Part shown: positions 8,052 to 18,097 of the stretch, piece after piece
Numbering within the stretch: the first letter of the stretch is position 1
Layout: every line of letters begins with the position of its first letter
NCBI GenBank assembly: GCA_943372515.1
Contig: CALRYY010000007.1
Location: forward strand, 17,560 to 81,559
Length of the DNA stretch: 64,000 nucleotides
Direction of reading: 5' to 3'
From: RAM1 sp943372515
GTDB lineage: Bacteria; Pseudomonadota; Gammaproteobacteria; Burkholderiales; Burkholderiaceae_C
Notes under the pieces: generated by a model
Databases searched by the model: none
What the model was told of the DNA's origin: nothing
What the model saw: the letters and a program-made list of their open reading frames with translations, nothing else
Program-made: the position numbers and the translations under genes

Positions 8052-9191
8052 TTACCCCTTTTGCGCAGCAAGAGGTGCGGCGCCGGATTTTTTGTGGGCG
8101 TGCAGCGGCGGCGGTGGGGAGGGATGGCGCCCGACATGAGACTCGGGCTCTTCCCGGTACAGCTGCGCGGCCTGCAACAGCGGCGCGTCACTCACGCTGA
8201 ACAGCGTCGCACCCTTGCCCTGACCCAGCGGCCTGTGCTCATGCCACATCCACGTAGGCACAACAAAGACGTCGCGCGGCCCCCAGTGCAATTCGGTGTC
8301 GCCGATAAGCGTGCTGCCCTCGCCCTCGATCACGTAGTACACAGTGCTGGCGCTGCGGCGGTGTTGCTGACCGACAAAGCCGGGGCGAAGCCGCTGCACG
8401 CAGCAGCGAAGTGTAGGAAGGGTGGACCCACCCGTTGTTGGGTCCACGTACTCCAGGATGACGTCGTCGTAGGGGCTGGCCGGCCCGCCCTCGCAGAACA
8501 AGTCCAATTGCCGTTTCACGTCAGCCCAAGGATAGCGGCGCGGCAACGCGCCGCCCACCGGTTGCTCCCACATGGGCCTGACGATGCCAGTCCGTTCGCT
8601 CGAATATTCGTGGCGCTCCGGGCGCATTGGCTGCGTGGTGTTGCCCAGCGGCTGATAGGCCATCTGGCCGAGCGACAGCATCAGCGGCACATCAAGCACG
8701 TCCAGCCAGACGCCCAGCCCGTTGCTCTCGTTATGGTGGTCGTGCCACGTCCAGGCAGGCGTCAGTACAAGGTCGTGAGTCTCCATCGGCAGCACCTCGC
8801 CGTTGACAACGGTAAAGAGCTTGGGATCGCCGTCCATCACGAAACGCAGGGCCGAGATCGGGTGGCGGTGCGCCCAGGCCACCTCGCCTGGCTTGACCGC
8901 CTGCATGCCCGCCAGGATGGTCTGCGACGTGCCGCCGCGCTCCAGACCCGGGTTGATGAAGGACAGATTGCGGCGCGCCGTGAAGCTTTCCTGCATCACG
9001 TCGCAAGCCTCCATCAGCTTGCGCTGTACTACGTCCCACTTCCACAGCATCGGAATCGCCATGGTCTTGGGGCCGTCGATCAGACGCTCCAGCATCTCGT
9101 CGTACTGCCACTGGCCGCGTATGGAGACCTCGGCAAGGTCCTTGTCGAAATTCGCCAGTGACTTGACCGGCATCTTGGGATTGGCGCTCAT
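8052..9191 (-). CDS. Gentisate 1,2-dioxygenase-like cupin; candidate 1-hydroxy-2-naphthoate dioxygenase
   Basis: 379 aa two-domain cupin of the gentisate / 1-hydroxy-2-naphthoate dioxygenase group. The iron-binding His pair is in the N-terminal cupin (AWAHRHPISALRFV), followed by TPAWTWHDHHN. The C-terminal cupin retains PTWMWHEHRPLG. ATG 9191 is chosen over upstream in-frame codons that would run into the aldolase gene. Gentisate cleavage would need maleylpyruvate isomerase and fumarylpyruvate hydrolase, which are absent. The gene directly upstream is a NahE/PhdJ-type hydratase-aldolase, which fits the PhdI product 2-carboxybenzalpyruvate. Family is certain; substrate is inferred from context. 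Confidence 0.8.
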   Translation of the reverse strand: MSANPKMPVKSLANFDKDLAEVSIRGQWQYDEMLERLIDGPKTMAIPMLWKWDVVQRKLMEACDVMQESFTARRNLSFINPGLERGGTSQTILAGMQAVKPGEVAWAHRHPISALRFVMDGDPKLFTVVNGEVLPMETHDLVLTPAWTWHDHHNESNGLGVWLDVLDVPLMLSLGQMAYQPLGNTTQPMRPERHEYSSERTGIVRPMWEQPVGGALPRRYPWADVKRQLDLFCEGGPASPYDDVILEYVDPTTGGSTLPTLRCCVQRLRPGFVGQQHRRSASTVYYVIEGEGSTLIGDTELHWGPRDVFVVPTWMWHEHRPLGQGKGATLFSVSDAPLLQAAQLYREEPESHVGRHPSPPPPLHAHKKSGAAPLAAQKG

Positions 9192-9211
9192 GTTTGTGTC
9201 CTTGTCGTTGA

Positions 9212-10177
9212 TCAGGTGCCGGCGAATTCGCGTTGCAGTTCCGCCCAGCGACGCCCGCAGATGCGCGAGCCTTCCACGTAGTCTTCTGGCGCTTCCAGGT
9301 AGGGAGGACGCGATGGGCCCGGCCTGAACAGGCCCGCTTCCTCGAAGCGCACATGCCCGAGCTGGATGCTGTAGTCCATGAACTTGGACATGTCTCCGCC
9401 CGGGAACATGGCCCGCACTGCCCAGTTCACTTTCTCGCTGATGGCCTTGGCCTTTTCCCATTCTCCGGCGAGGATGGCATTGCGCAGCGCCATCAGCGGC
9501 GCGGGAGCGCAAGCGACTCCGCCCGACCAGCAAGCCTGCGCCTGCTTCGGATACTCGCGCGCCAGTGCGCACCAGTCCACGTCCAGCGGCAGCAGGCGCA
9601 TCTTGTCCCCGATCTCCAGCAGGTCGGGCACCAGCGCAGGGCCGCCGACATGCTTGGATGCAACCACTTCGGGAATCTCGGCTAGTGCTCGGTAAACTTC
9701 GCGCGAAATCTTTCCCTTGAACGCCGACGGGTTGTCATACACCACCAGCGGTACGCCGGGCAGCGCATGTGCCACGTCCTGGTAGAAACGAAGGATGGCC
9801 TTGTCATCCATGGCCAGCCACATCGGGCGACCCACAAACAGGCCGTCAGCGCCGATCTCTACCAGTTCGCGCCCGCGTGTGATGGTGTCGCGCGTGTTGA
9901 GGGTAGTCACGCCGGCAAACACGGGCCGCTTGCCGCCGACAGTGCGCACCACTGTCTGCACGAAGGTGCGCAACTCTTCGGCCGTGAGCGTGGCGCACTC
10001 GCCGAAGGTACCGGTCGTCATGATCACGTCCACACCCGCATCGACGACGGCGCGCACCATCTTTTCGGTTTCCGCAATCTCGATCGTCTGCGTGGCGCTC
10101 CAGCTCTGCGCGTCCGCGGTGGCCGGCGTGGGCACGATGCCCACCAAACCGCGAATGTCATGCATCGTCAATTTCAT
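9212..10177 (-). CDS. Hydratase-aldolase of the NahE/PhdJ type
   Basis: 321 aa DapA-superfamily TIM barrel. The Schiff-base Lys is Lys175 in VVASKHVGG and the catalytic Tyr is Tyr147 in VVYDNP. The long C-terminal segment (DYSIQLGHVRFEEAG, then GPSRPPYLEAPEDYV) is typical of trans-o-hydroxybenzylidenepyruvate and 2-carboxybenzalpyruvate hydratase-aldolases rather than of dihydrodipicolinate synthase. These enzymes add water to an arylidene pyruvate and split off pyruvate, leaving an aromatic aldehyde. Next to the cupin dioxygenase and an aldehyde dehydrogenase, the expected product is 2-carboxybenzaldehyde. Confidence 0.85.
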   Translation of the reverse strand: MKLTMHDIRGLVGIVPTPATADAQSWSATQTIEIAETEKMVRAVVDAGVDVIMTTGTFGECATLTAEELRTFVQTVVRTVGGKRPVFAGVTTLNTRDTITRGRELVEIGADGLFVGRPMWLAMDDKAILRFYQDVAHALPGVPLVVYDNPSAFKGKISREVYRALAEIPEVVASKHVGGPALVPDLLEIGDKMRLLPLDVDWCALAREYPKQAQACWSGGVACAPAPLMALRNAILAGEWEKAKAISEKVNWAVRAMFPGGDMSKFMDYSIQLGHVRFEEAGLFRPGPSRPPYLEAPEDYVEGSRICGRRWAELQREFAGT

Positions 10178-10206
10178 GTGTGCTCCAGTTGTCTTCGCGT
10201 TGACGG

Positions 10207-10916
10207 TTACATGCTCAGGTAGCGCGACAGCACTTCCGGCGCCGCTTGCAGCTGCGAAGAGGTGCCGGTCCAGGCCACGCTGCCCTTGTCGATCACGTAA
10301 TGCCGGTCTGCCAGATGCAGCAGCGGCTTGAGGTTCTTATCGATGACCAGCATGGTCAAGCCTTCGCTCTTGAGCTGCACCAGGCACAGCCAGATCTCCC
10401 GGCGCACCAGCGGCGCCAGGCCCTCAGTGGCTTCGTCAAGGATCAGAAGCTTCGGGTTGGTCATCAGGGCGCGGCCGATGGACAGCATCTGCTGCTCGCC
10501 ACCTGAGAGGTCGCTGCCCAGGTTCTTGTTGCGCTCGCGCAGGCGCGGGAACATGCCGTAGACCCGGTCCAGCGTCCATGGCTGGCCCTGCGACGCGCGC
10601 CGAATTTCGGTGGCAAGCAGGTTCTCCCGCACGGTGAGATTGGGAAAGATGCCGCGGCCTTCAGGCACCAGTCCGATGCCGCGGCGCGCGTTCTCATGGT
10701 CGGGTCGCCCTGCGATCTCGACGCCCTCAAACAGGATGGAGCCGCTTCGCGGTGCCAGCATGCCGAGCAGCACCTTGACGAGCGTTGATTTGCCCATGCC
10801 GTTTCGCCCGAGCAGCGTGACGAACTCGCCGCGCTGGATATCCAGGCTGGGGCCGAAGAGAACTTGGCTGCTCCCGTAATGAGCAACGAGATTCTTCGCC
10901 GTGACCAGGCTGGCGC

Positions 10917-10920
<4 letters not shown>
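10207..10920 (-). CDS. livF: LIV-type ABC transporter ATP-binding protein LivF
   Basis: 237 aa ATPase. Walker A is GRNGMGKST, the signature LSGGEQQ and Walker B LLILDEATEGLAP. The GTG start at 10920 overlaps the LivG stop (GTGA). This is the second ATPase of a branched-chain amino-acid-type importer whose five parts are all present in order. Inside an aromatic catabolic operon such systems commonly import aromatic acids, so the likely cargo is the pathway substrate rather than leucine. Confidence 0.92.
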
Positions 10921-11674
<754 letters not shown>

Positions 11675-11678
<4 letters not shown>

Positions 11679-12664
11679 GCCGCCCCCTTGCGTGCCAGGA
11701 GACCGGAGAGCCCGTGCTTTGTGCCCATTGCCATCAGGACGATGAAGATACCAATGAGACCCATGAAATGGGTGCGGACAAAGGCGTCAGCGCCCATGGG
11801 CAGCGGCAGGGCCGCGTTGGCGATCAACTCCTCGAGCACCAGCAGCGCGATGGCGCCGTAGAGCGGACCGAATACGGTGGCCGCACCGCCCAGGACGACC
11901 ATGACAATCAACTCACCGGAGAGCGACCATTGCAGATAGGAAGGCGAGGCGAAACGCGACAGGTTGGCCAGCAAAAAACCAGCGACGATGCAGATCAAGG
12001 CGGAGATGACATAGGCGGTGAGCTTATAGCGAAGCACGGGATAACCCAGAGCGGTCATGCGGCGCGTGTTGAGCTTGCTGCCGCGCAGGATCCAGCCAAA
12101 GCTAGATCGCGACATCAAAGCCACGAACACAAGGACCATCGCTAGCAATGCGAGCACGAGGTAATAAAAGGGGACCGGTCCTTCCAGCGAAATCCCAAAG
12201 AGGTTGCTGCGCGCCGCTAGCGTCATGCCGTCGTCACCACCGTAGCGCTTGAGGCTGATGACCACGTAGTGGAACATCTGCGAGAAGGCCAATGTGATCA
12301 TGATGAATGCAATGCCGCTGGTGCGCAGCGCGACCACGCCGAGCACGGCGGCGATGCAGCCACCCCCGGCCAGTGCAACCGCCAGCTGCAGCGGACCGGA
12401 CTGGACACCGGCATCCGACATGACGGCCACGACGTAGGCGCCCAGGCCCACATACAGTGCATGGCCGAAACTCACCATGCCGCCGTAACCTAGGGCTACG
12501 TTCAGCCCCACGGCTGCGATCGCCAGGACAAGAACTCGGCTGGCGAAGGTGATGTAGTAGCCCTGGCCGAGCGCGTTGGCGGCCAGTGGCAGCAGCGCTA
12601 GCCCGAACACCACGAGGGCAGGTAGCCAGTGGCGGCGAAGAAGATTCGGTATCGAGTCAGCCAT
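11675..12664 (-). CDS. livM: LIV-type ABC transporter permease LivM
   Basis: 329 aa polytopic membrane protein with about eight to ten hydrophobic segments. It carries the AALGYPVLRYKLTAYVISA region typical of LivM permeases, which contact the ATPases. The start at 12664 overlaps the 3' end of livH by 8 bp. It forms the transmembrane channel with LivH. Confidence 0.9.
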
Positions 12665-13577
12665 GGCGCACCGGGAACAGGCCGTTGGGCCTTACGGCCA
12701 GTACACACGCCATGAAAAGATAGATGAGGACAGATGCGAGCGCGGGCCCGGCGGCTTGCGCCACGGAACGTTCGAAGACTTCGCGCAGCAGCATGGGCAG
12801 GAACGCACGCCCTATGGTGTCCACGATCCCGATGATCATCGCGCCGTAGAACGCTCCGCGGATGGAGCCGATGCCGCCAGTCACGATGACCACCAGGGTC
12901 ATGATCAGGACCGGTTCACCCATGCCGGGCTGCACGGAGGTGATCGGGCCGGCCATCAAGCCGCCGATGGCTGCAAGCATGGCGCCGAATGCGAACAGCC
13001 AACATTTCAGTCGGGCGATGTTCACACCCAGCGCGCTCACCATGTCTGGCCTGCTGGCGCCCGCGCGCACCAGCATACCGATGCGGGTGCGGTGAATCAG
13101 GACATAAAGGACGGCGCCAATCGAAAATGCTACGGCGATGATGAGCAGGCGATAGATAGGATATGCCGCCCCTGCCAGGGAGACTGAGCCTTCAAATGCA
13201 GCTGGACTGCCCGCGTGAACCGACGAGGGACCCCAGACGATGCGAGCGAGCTCATTGAAAAACAGCACCATGCCGAAGGTCACGAGCACCTGGTCGAGAT
13301 GTTCGCGGCGGTACATGCGCGAGACGACCAGACGCTCGACGAGAATGCCTAGCAAGAGGCCGCCCACGATCGCCGCCAGCGCCGCCACGGCGAACGATCC
13401 GGACATCTTGTAGCCTGCAGCCGCGAAGTAGGCACCCATCATGAAGAGCGAACCGTGCATCAGGTTCACGAAATTCATGATCCCGAACACCAGTGTCAGC
13501 CCCGCCGACAGCAGAAACAGCAGGGCTCCCAGCTGGATGCCATTGAGCAACTGCGTCAGTACGAGCGATGTCGTCAT
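12657..13577 (-). CDS. livH: LIV-type ABC transporter permease LivH
   Basis: 306 aa membrane protein. The opening (LNGIQLGALLFLLSAGLTLVFGIMNFVN) is the family signature in its first two segments; GIGSIRGAFYGA lies near residue 225. It is the second channel subunit and lies 36 bp after the binding-protein gene. Confidence 0.92.
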   Translation of the reverse strand: MTTSLVLTQLLNGIQLGALLFLLSAGLTLVFGIMNFVNLMHGSLFMMGAYFAAAGYKMSGSFAVAALAAIVGGLLLGILVERLVVSRMYRREHLDQVLVTFGMVLFFNELARIVWGPSSVHAGSPAAFEGSVSLAGAAYPIYRLLIIAVAFSIGAVLYVLIHRTRIGMLVRAGASRPDMVSALGVNIARLKCWLFAFGAMLAAIGGLMAGPITSVQPGMGEPVLIMTLVVIVTGGIGSIRGAFYGAMIIGIVDTIGRAFLPMLLREVFERSVAQAAGPALASVLIYLFMACVLAVRPNGLFPVRHG

Positions 13578-13613
13578 CGGGTGCGGTCTCGTTCAATTCA
13601 GCTCAGGTCCGGC

Positions 13614-14783
13614 TCACTTCATCGCGCACTGCGTGTGGTACGAATCGGCCTGCGACTTGAAGGGTGTGGCGATGGTCTTGAGACTTATTCGGCCCTTCGC
13701 ATCCTTGGCGACTTCCTGGATGTGGAAATTCTGGATCGGAAAGTTGTTGCTGCCGAACTTGAACGGTCCGCGCACGGATTCGAAATCAGCGGCCTTGAGT
13801 GCGGTCATGAATGCCTTCTTGTCGCCCACATTGCCCTTGACCTTGGCGATCGCGGAGTCCAGCAGCAACGCGGAGTCATAGCCCTGCGCCGCGAAAGCTG
13901 CCGGGATGCGGTTGTACTTGCGCTCGAAGTCTTCGACGAAGCGCTTGTTGGCCCGGTTGTCCAGGTCCGGACCCCAGGGGAACGCGCCCAGCACACCAAG
14001 TGCGGTCTCCTTCAGCGCTGGCAGCGTGGTGCCATCCACTGCACCGCCAGACATAAGTGGCACCTTGCCAAGCAGACCTGCCTGCTGGTACTGCTTGACG
14101 AAATTGATGCCCAGGCCGCCGGGATAGAACACGAACACGGCATCGGGCTTGGCCGCGCTCAGCTGCGTGAGTTCGGCGGAGAAGTCCGGCTGGTTCAGCG
14201 GCGTGTAGACCTCGTCGAGGATCTGGCCTTTGAACGTGCGCTTGAAGCCAGACAGGAAATCCTTGCCCGCCTGGTAGTTGGGCGCCATCAGGTAGATTTT
14301 CTTGTAGCCTTTGTCATTGGCGTGCACGCCAAACACTTCGGCCAGCTGGTCGACCTGCCATGACACCAGGAACTGGTAGGGAGAGCAGGCGGCGCCCGCG
14401 ATCGGGGAAGGTCCGGCGTTGGAGCCGACCAGGAAGATTTCCTTGTCGGTGATTGACTTGTGGACGGCCATCATGATGTTCGAGAAGGTGACGCCGGTGA
14501 TGATCGGCACCTTGTCGCGCTCGATCAATCGCTGCACAACCTGGTTGGCCACGTCGGGCTTGAGCTGCGTGTCTTCCTTGATGATCTGCACCGGCACGCC
14601 GCCGAGCTTGCCGCCGTTGCGCTCAACCACCATCATGAATCCGTCGTACTGATCCTGGCCCAGTGCTCCTTGCGGACCCGACAGTTCACCAATGAACCCG
14701 ATTTTCAGTGGTGTCTGCGCCTGCGCACCTGCGATGCCGCAAGCCGCGATGAGGCCAATGGCCAGTTTCTTCAGAGTATGCAT
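13614..14783 (-). CDS. ABC transporter substrate-binding protein (LIV type, aromatic-acid candidate)
   Basis: 389 aa periplasmic receptor. The signal peptide covers residues 1-22 (MHTLKKLAIGLIAACGIAGA, cleaved near AQA-Q). The mature start (TPLKIGFIGELSGPQGALGQD) and the EDTQLKPDVANQVVQRLI region are typical of type I LIV receptors. ATG 14783 with CGGAG upstream is chosen over an earlier in-frame ATG that lacks a signal peptide. It captures the substrate for LivHMGF. Expression together with ring-hydroxylating enzymes points to an aromatic carboxylate ligand. Confidence 0.9.
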   Translation of the reverse strand: MHTLKKLAIGLIAACGIAGAQAQTPLKIGFIGELSGPQGALGQDQYDGFMMVVERNGGKLGGVPVQIIKEDTQLKPDVANQVVQRLIERDKVPIITGVTFSNIMMAVHKSITDKEIFLVGSNAGPSPIAGAACSPYQFLVSWQVDQLAEVFGVHANDKGYKKIYLMAPNYQAGKDFLSGFKRTFKGQILDEVYTPLNQPDFSAELTQLSAAKPDAVFVFYPGGLGINFVKQYQQAGLLGKVPLMSGGAVDGTTLPALKETALGVLGAFPWGPDLDNRANKRFVEDFERKYNRIPAAFAAQGYDSALLLDSAIAKVKGNVGDKKAFMTALKAADFESVRGPFKFGSNNFPIQNFHIQEVAKDAKGRISLKTIATPFKSQADSYHTQCAMK

Positions 14784-14811
14784 GTTGTCTCCGTTGTGGT
14801 TTGTCGTGAAC

Positions 14812-15141
14812 TCAACTCGTCGTCGTCTGCCCTGCTGCAAGGTGGATCACGCCATCCTTGATCGCGACGGCATATGTTCGAAGTGCGTGTGTGCACGGCG
14901 CGGCAGTCACCGCTCCCGTGCGCACGTTGAACATTCCCTGGTGTAGCGGGCACTCCACTTCATCGCCTATCAGGTAGCCGTCGGCCAGCGACGCGCGACC
15001 ATGCGTGCACTCGTCCTGCGTCGCGTAGACACAGCCTTCGACACGGAAAAGCGCAACATCTTTTCCCTCGAACTGGCAGCGGCGAGATTCCCCTTCAGGG
15101 ATCTCAGCGAGGTCAAGTACGGGAATGAAAGCGTCGGGCAT
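14812..15141 (-). CDS. Rieske 2Fe-2S ferredoxin of a ring-hydroxylating oxygenase
   Basis: 109 aa soluble Rieske ferredoxin with ligands Cys45/His47 (CTHG) and Cys64/His67 (CPLHQG), the size and motif spacing of NagAb/AndAb-type ferredoxins. It carries electrons from a reductase to an alpha/beta oxygenase, most likely the pair at 6.2-8.0 kb. It is the first gene of the operon, directly behind the palindromic operator candidate. Its distance of about 7 kb from the oxygenase it serves is unusual. No strong Shine-Dalgarno is visible. Confidence 0.9.
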   Translation of the reverse strand: MPDAFIPVLDLAEIPEGESRRCQFEGKDVALFRVEGCVYATQDECTHGRASLADGYLIGDEVECPLHQGMFNVRTGAVTAAPCTHALRTYAVAIKDGVIHLAAGQTTTS

Positions 15142-15195
15142 AGCGATACGTGGTTGGGGTTTTAGGAGCGCTCTGACAGTATTCTTCTACAAATG

Positions 15196-15209
15196 CTTAG
15201 ATATCTAAG
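15196..15209. promoter_or_regulatory. Candidate MarR operator at the head of the catabolic operon
   Basis: Perfect 14-bp palindrome CTTAGATATCTAAG, 55-68 bp upstream of the ferredoxin ATG in an AT-rich stretch. The same half-sites recur at 4074-4087 before the phthalate genes. Binding here would overlap the likely promoter and repress. Exact -35/-10 boxes are not convincing by eye. Confidence 0.65.
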
Positions 15210-15297
15210 TAAGTAAATTCCCTTGGTACTTTCGGACTCATCACCTTCCAGATCGCAGGAGTGCATTTCGGCAAGCAGGGACAAAACGTTTAACCGT

Positions 15298-15489
15298 ATG
15301 TCGTACACCGTGACGCTCATTGGCTCAAAGGGCATCAGTGACATTGAAGCCGTAGCTGCGGAGTAAAGGTTTCGAGGCTTGCTTGAAGCCAATCTCGGCG
15401 GCGTCGAGCAGGCTTTTCGAGCCTGGCTTGATTCCAACAAAACCATCTTCATTGGCGGCGGAGAAGGTGAGTCTGTTGATTTCCACTGA
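15298..15489 (+). pseudogene. Possible small gene with one in-frame stop
   Basis: An ATG at 15298 opens a 22-codon frame (starting MSYTVTLIGSKGISD) that ends in TAA at 15364. The same frame then continues for 40 more sense codons to TGA at 15487, with protein-like composition (GVEQAFRAWLDSN, FIGGGEGESVDFH). The pattern suggests a 63-residue gene broken by one stop, but no family is recognised. It could be chance. Confidence 0.25.
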
Positions 15490-15833
15490 ATCCTGAGCCC
15501 CGGGGGGTCAGATTTGTTCAGAAATCAACGGTACTTATGCTCAAAGGACATCGACAAGATGGTTGCAGCCATGTTCTGCGAAAGTAGACGTGCCAGCGAG
15601 GGAAGAAGCATGGGCTCTAGTCTCCGCCAACGTGTGGCTAGTTCGTCGTGGTGCCGGGGGCGCATAAAGACATCAGTACCGTGAGGAACTTCGAGCACGA
15701 CCCCAAGCGGATTAGCTTGCTGGCGCCGAAATGACCTCTGTACGACGAATGGAGTGGGATCGACGGACGGGCATGGATCGAATGGGGCACCACTCGGCCT
15801 ACGTGCTCGCACGCGCACATGCAATGAATACAG
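15490..15833. other. Intergenic stretch, nothing recognised
   Basis: No convincing gene, RNA or repeat is seen here. Short open frames exist on the minus strand but have no family resemblance and no good start signals. Confidence 0.4.
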
Positions 15834-16207
15834 AGTCGACGCACGCCTCGGGACGCATGCTGATCGGCATTCGAGCCGCCGTCCGACAGTATTGCGGTCG
15901 CTGACGGACTAGTCTGCAATGACACTATCAGGAGACACGCCATGTCCAGCAACAAGAAGCTCGATCCGACCGGCGAACGCGCCGAGGCCACCGAGGCAAT
16001 GGAGTCGACACCAATCAGCGGCAAAGACCATGAGTACCGTGCCGACGGCGATCACCGCCCCCGTCAGGACGCAGCGGCCGCTGCAGGCGGCAAGACTGAT
16101 GGCGGCGGCCTTGCCGCGAGTACGGAAGAAACAGCGCCCCAGGTTGGAGTCGAGACTGAGCGTCACATCAGCGAAGGCATTCCGGGTGCGGGACAGTCGC
16201 CTGAATC
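15834..16207 (+). repeat. Duplicated segment, copy A (promoter region plus small gene)
   Basis: This segment is repeated at 37410-37785. The identity covers about 100 bp of upstream DNA (differing at under ten positions) and most of the coding region, and stops abruptly near the 3' end of the gene. The non-coding part is as well conserved as the coding part, so the promoter region was duplicated with the gene or is under selection. Confidence 0.8.
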
Positions 16208-16214
16208 GCGCTAG
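15942..16214 (+). CDS. Small hydrophilic protein, duplicated in this window
   Basis: 90 aa, strongly charged and low in hydrophobic residues, probably disordered (MSSNKKLDPTGERAEATEAM, then STPISGKDHEYRADGDHRPR). No domain recognised. ATG 15942 has AGGAGA eight bases upstream, a strong ribosome site. A paralogue starts at 37518 with the same leader. Both copies keep the N-terminal 45 residues and the C-terminal VGVETERHISEGIPGAGQSP nearly unchanged while the middle varies, which suggests both are functional. Function unknown; a stress-related role is only a guess from composition. Confidence 0.7.
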   Translation: MSSNKKLDPTGERAEATEAMESTPISGKDHEYRADGDHRPRQDAAAAAGGKTDGGGLAASTEETAPQVGVETERHISEGIPGAGQSPESR

Positions 16215-16246
16215 CCGAGTTGCAGCCCGTGTGAACTTGGGTTGCC

Positions 16247-16984
16247 TTAGCCCGCAGGCGTGTCCAGCTCCGGATACCGCCGAAAGATCCCTTCTTCGTT
16301 GAATGCAATGCGGCGCTCGCTTCGCAGGTACGCGGCCACGCGCGGCTGCGCGGCCACACGGCCGTGCGTGCCGACGACCCGCGGTGTGCGCGAGAGCACG
16401 CGCCCGGCCGCCAGGGGGAATGCATAGCGCAGTCCTTCGACGAGCTGGAACAGCGACAAGTCCGCATAGCTCATGCGGTTGCCGACCAGCCAGCGGTCAC
16501 CGGCCGGGTTCTGCGCAAGGATGCGCTCAAACCACTGCAGGAATTTCGGCATGCGCTCGCTGCAGAAGTTGGCGGCGCGCCGCAGCGCCTCGGCTTTCTG
16601 GTCTTCGTAGTACAGGCTCGACGCGATGGGGTGATGCGTGTCGTGCGCCTCGGTCACCATGTCGGCGATGGTCAGCTGGATCTGCATCGTCCAGGCGCGC
16701 GCCTGCTCGCTGCGCGCCACCAGCTTCAACACCGGTGCCAGGTACTGCAGGATGGCGGCTGTCTGGCCGATGACGAAATCGCCGTCCTTGAGAAAGGGCG
16801 GCGCGAAGGGCGGCTGGCGCAGGCTGCGGTCGCCCAGCGTGCGCAGCAGGGCAGGCACGCCGCGGCCCGCGTCCTCGGGGCCCCGTGCGATGTCCACGTA
16901 AGTCGCGCCTGCCGCTTCGAGCGCCAGGCGGACGAATTCGCCGCGACCGGGGATCGTCGGCCAGTAGTGCAGTTCATAGGTCAT
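16247..16984 (-). CDS. Glutathione S-transferase family protein
   Basis: 245 aa. The N-terminal thioredoxin-like domain starts YELHYWPTIPGRGEFVRLAL, with the glutathione-binding IGQTAAILQYLA segment at about residues 73-84. The all-alpha C-terminal domain carries GNRMSYADLSLFQLVEGL with its conserved Asp. ATG 16984 is taken because it starts directly at the first beta strand. It conjugates glutathione to electrophiles or acts as a glutathione-dependent isomerase. It lies alone between the small gene and a LysR gene, so a link to the aromatic operon is possible but not shown. Confidence 0.85.
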   Translation of the reverse strand: MTYELHYWPTIPGRGEFVRLALEAAGATYVDIARGPEDAGRGVPALLRTLGDRSLRQPPFAPPFLKDGDFVIGQTAAILQYLAPVLKLVARSEQARAWTMQIQLTIADMVTEAHDTHHPIASSLYYEDQKAEALRRAANFCSERMPKFLQWFERILAQNPAGDRWLVGNRMSYADLSLFQLVEGLRYAFPLAAGRVLSRTPRVVGTHGRVAAQPRVAAYLRSERRIAFNEEGIFRRYPELDTPAG

Positions 16985-17046
16985 GGCGCGACTGTAGCCA
17001 CTTTGCCTGGCGCCGATGGCTGCATCCAGACTTTTTGAGCCGGCGT

Positions 17047-17946
17047 TCAATCGTGTAAGTGCTCGCGCACAAAACCACGAAACCAGCTCATCACCGGGGC
17101 TTCGGTTCGTCCAGCCAGCGTGACATACGCAAATCGGGCAGCGGCCCTGAGCGTGGGCTTGATGGGCAATTCAACCAGTGATCCGTCTTGCAGGCCAGCC
17201 CGGGCCGCGGCCACCACGCCCAGATAAATGGCCTGGGTCTGCGCAACCGTCGCCAGCATGCTGGCGATGTCTTCACACATCAGCGTAGCCATTGCCGACG
17301 GGTTGGCCAGCACACCGTATTGATCCACCAGTTGGCGCACCACTTCATCGGACAGGGGTGTAGAGGCCACCGGGTACTGCGTGATGTCCTGAAAGCTGAC
17401 CGGGCGTCTGGCTGCCAGTGGGTGGGTGGCATTGACGATAAAACCCGCGCGGATGTCCCCCAGCGATTCAATGTTCAAGTCTGTGGCGGGTGTGACGCGG
17501 CGTATGTCCACCACCATGGCATCAAGCTGGCGGCTTCGCAGTTGCTGGAGCTGGAGTTCGGTAGGCCCGCGTGTGATGGAAACCTTCATGCCAGGGTAGT
17601 ACCCGGCTGCGGCGCACATCAGCGGTGTCATCAGCAGCGCGCCCGGCCCCGAGCCCATGCCAACACTGACAGAACCCTGGCCTTCTTGTTGCAGCAATTG
17701 CGCACTGTGGCGCAGCTCGGCAGCATCCCGCACGATATGGCGAGCCCGGGTCACCACGTCCAGGCCCAGCGGGGTGAGCTCGTTGCGCTTGCCGATGCGG
17801 TCCAGCACCTTGGCACCCAAATCGCTTTCCAGGCTCTGGATGCTGCGGCTCAACGCCGATTGGGTGATGAACAGTTTCTCGGCCGCGCGGCTGAAGGAGC
17901 CGGTGTCGGCCAGGGCCAGCAGATGCTCCAGATGTTTGATGTTCAT
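17047..17946 (-). CDS. LysR-family regulator of the adjacent Bug/M20/DadA operon
   Basis: 299 aa. The N-terminal winged helix (MNIKHLEHLLALADTGSFSR, AAEKLFITQSALSRSIQSLE) is followed by an effector-binding domain. ATG 17946 matches the family start. It is divergent from the operon beginning at 18098 across a 151-bp AT-rich gap, the usual arrangement for a LysR activator and its target. The ligand is unknown; an N-acyl or D-amino acid would fit the neighbours. Confidence 0.88.
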   Translation of the reverse strand: MNIKHLEHLLALADTGSFSRAAEKLFITQSALSRSIQSLESDLGAKVLDRIGKRNELTPLGLDVVTRARHIVRDAAELRHSAQLLQQEGQGSVSVGMGSGPGALLMTPLMCAAAGYYPGMKVSITRGPTELQLQQLRSRQLDAMVVDIRRVTPATDLNIESLGDIRAGFIVNATHPLAARRPVSFQDITQYPVASTPLSDEVVRQLVDQYGVLANPSAMATLMCEDIASMLATVAQTQAIYLGVVAAARAGLQDGSLVELPIKPTLRAAARFAYVTLAGRTEAPVMSWFRGFVREHLHD

Positions 17947-18097
17947 GGCGGGCAGCCCTTCAAGTGAATGAAGAAACCAATCGAAAAGCAAACTGTGCTT
18001 TATGAGGAAAATGAATGTTAACAAGAAAAATAAGTCATTAGACGCATTGTTTATGGCCGCCTACCATTCGCCTCACCCCTACTTTCTGGAGCCAGCC

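Noticed and set aside
8052..9191. Calling the first cluster a salicylate-gentisate pathway
   Set aside because: Homology of the cupin and the oxygenase suggests it, but maleylpyruvate isomerase and fumarylpyruvate hydrolase are missing, and the hydratase-aldolase, ALDH and phthalate genes would have no role.
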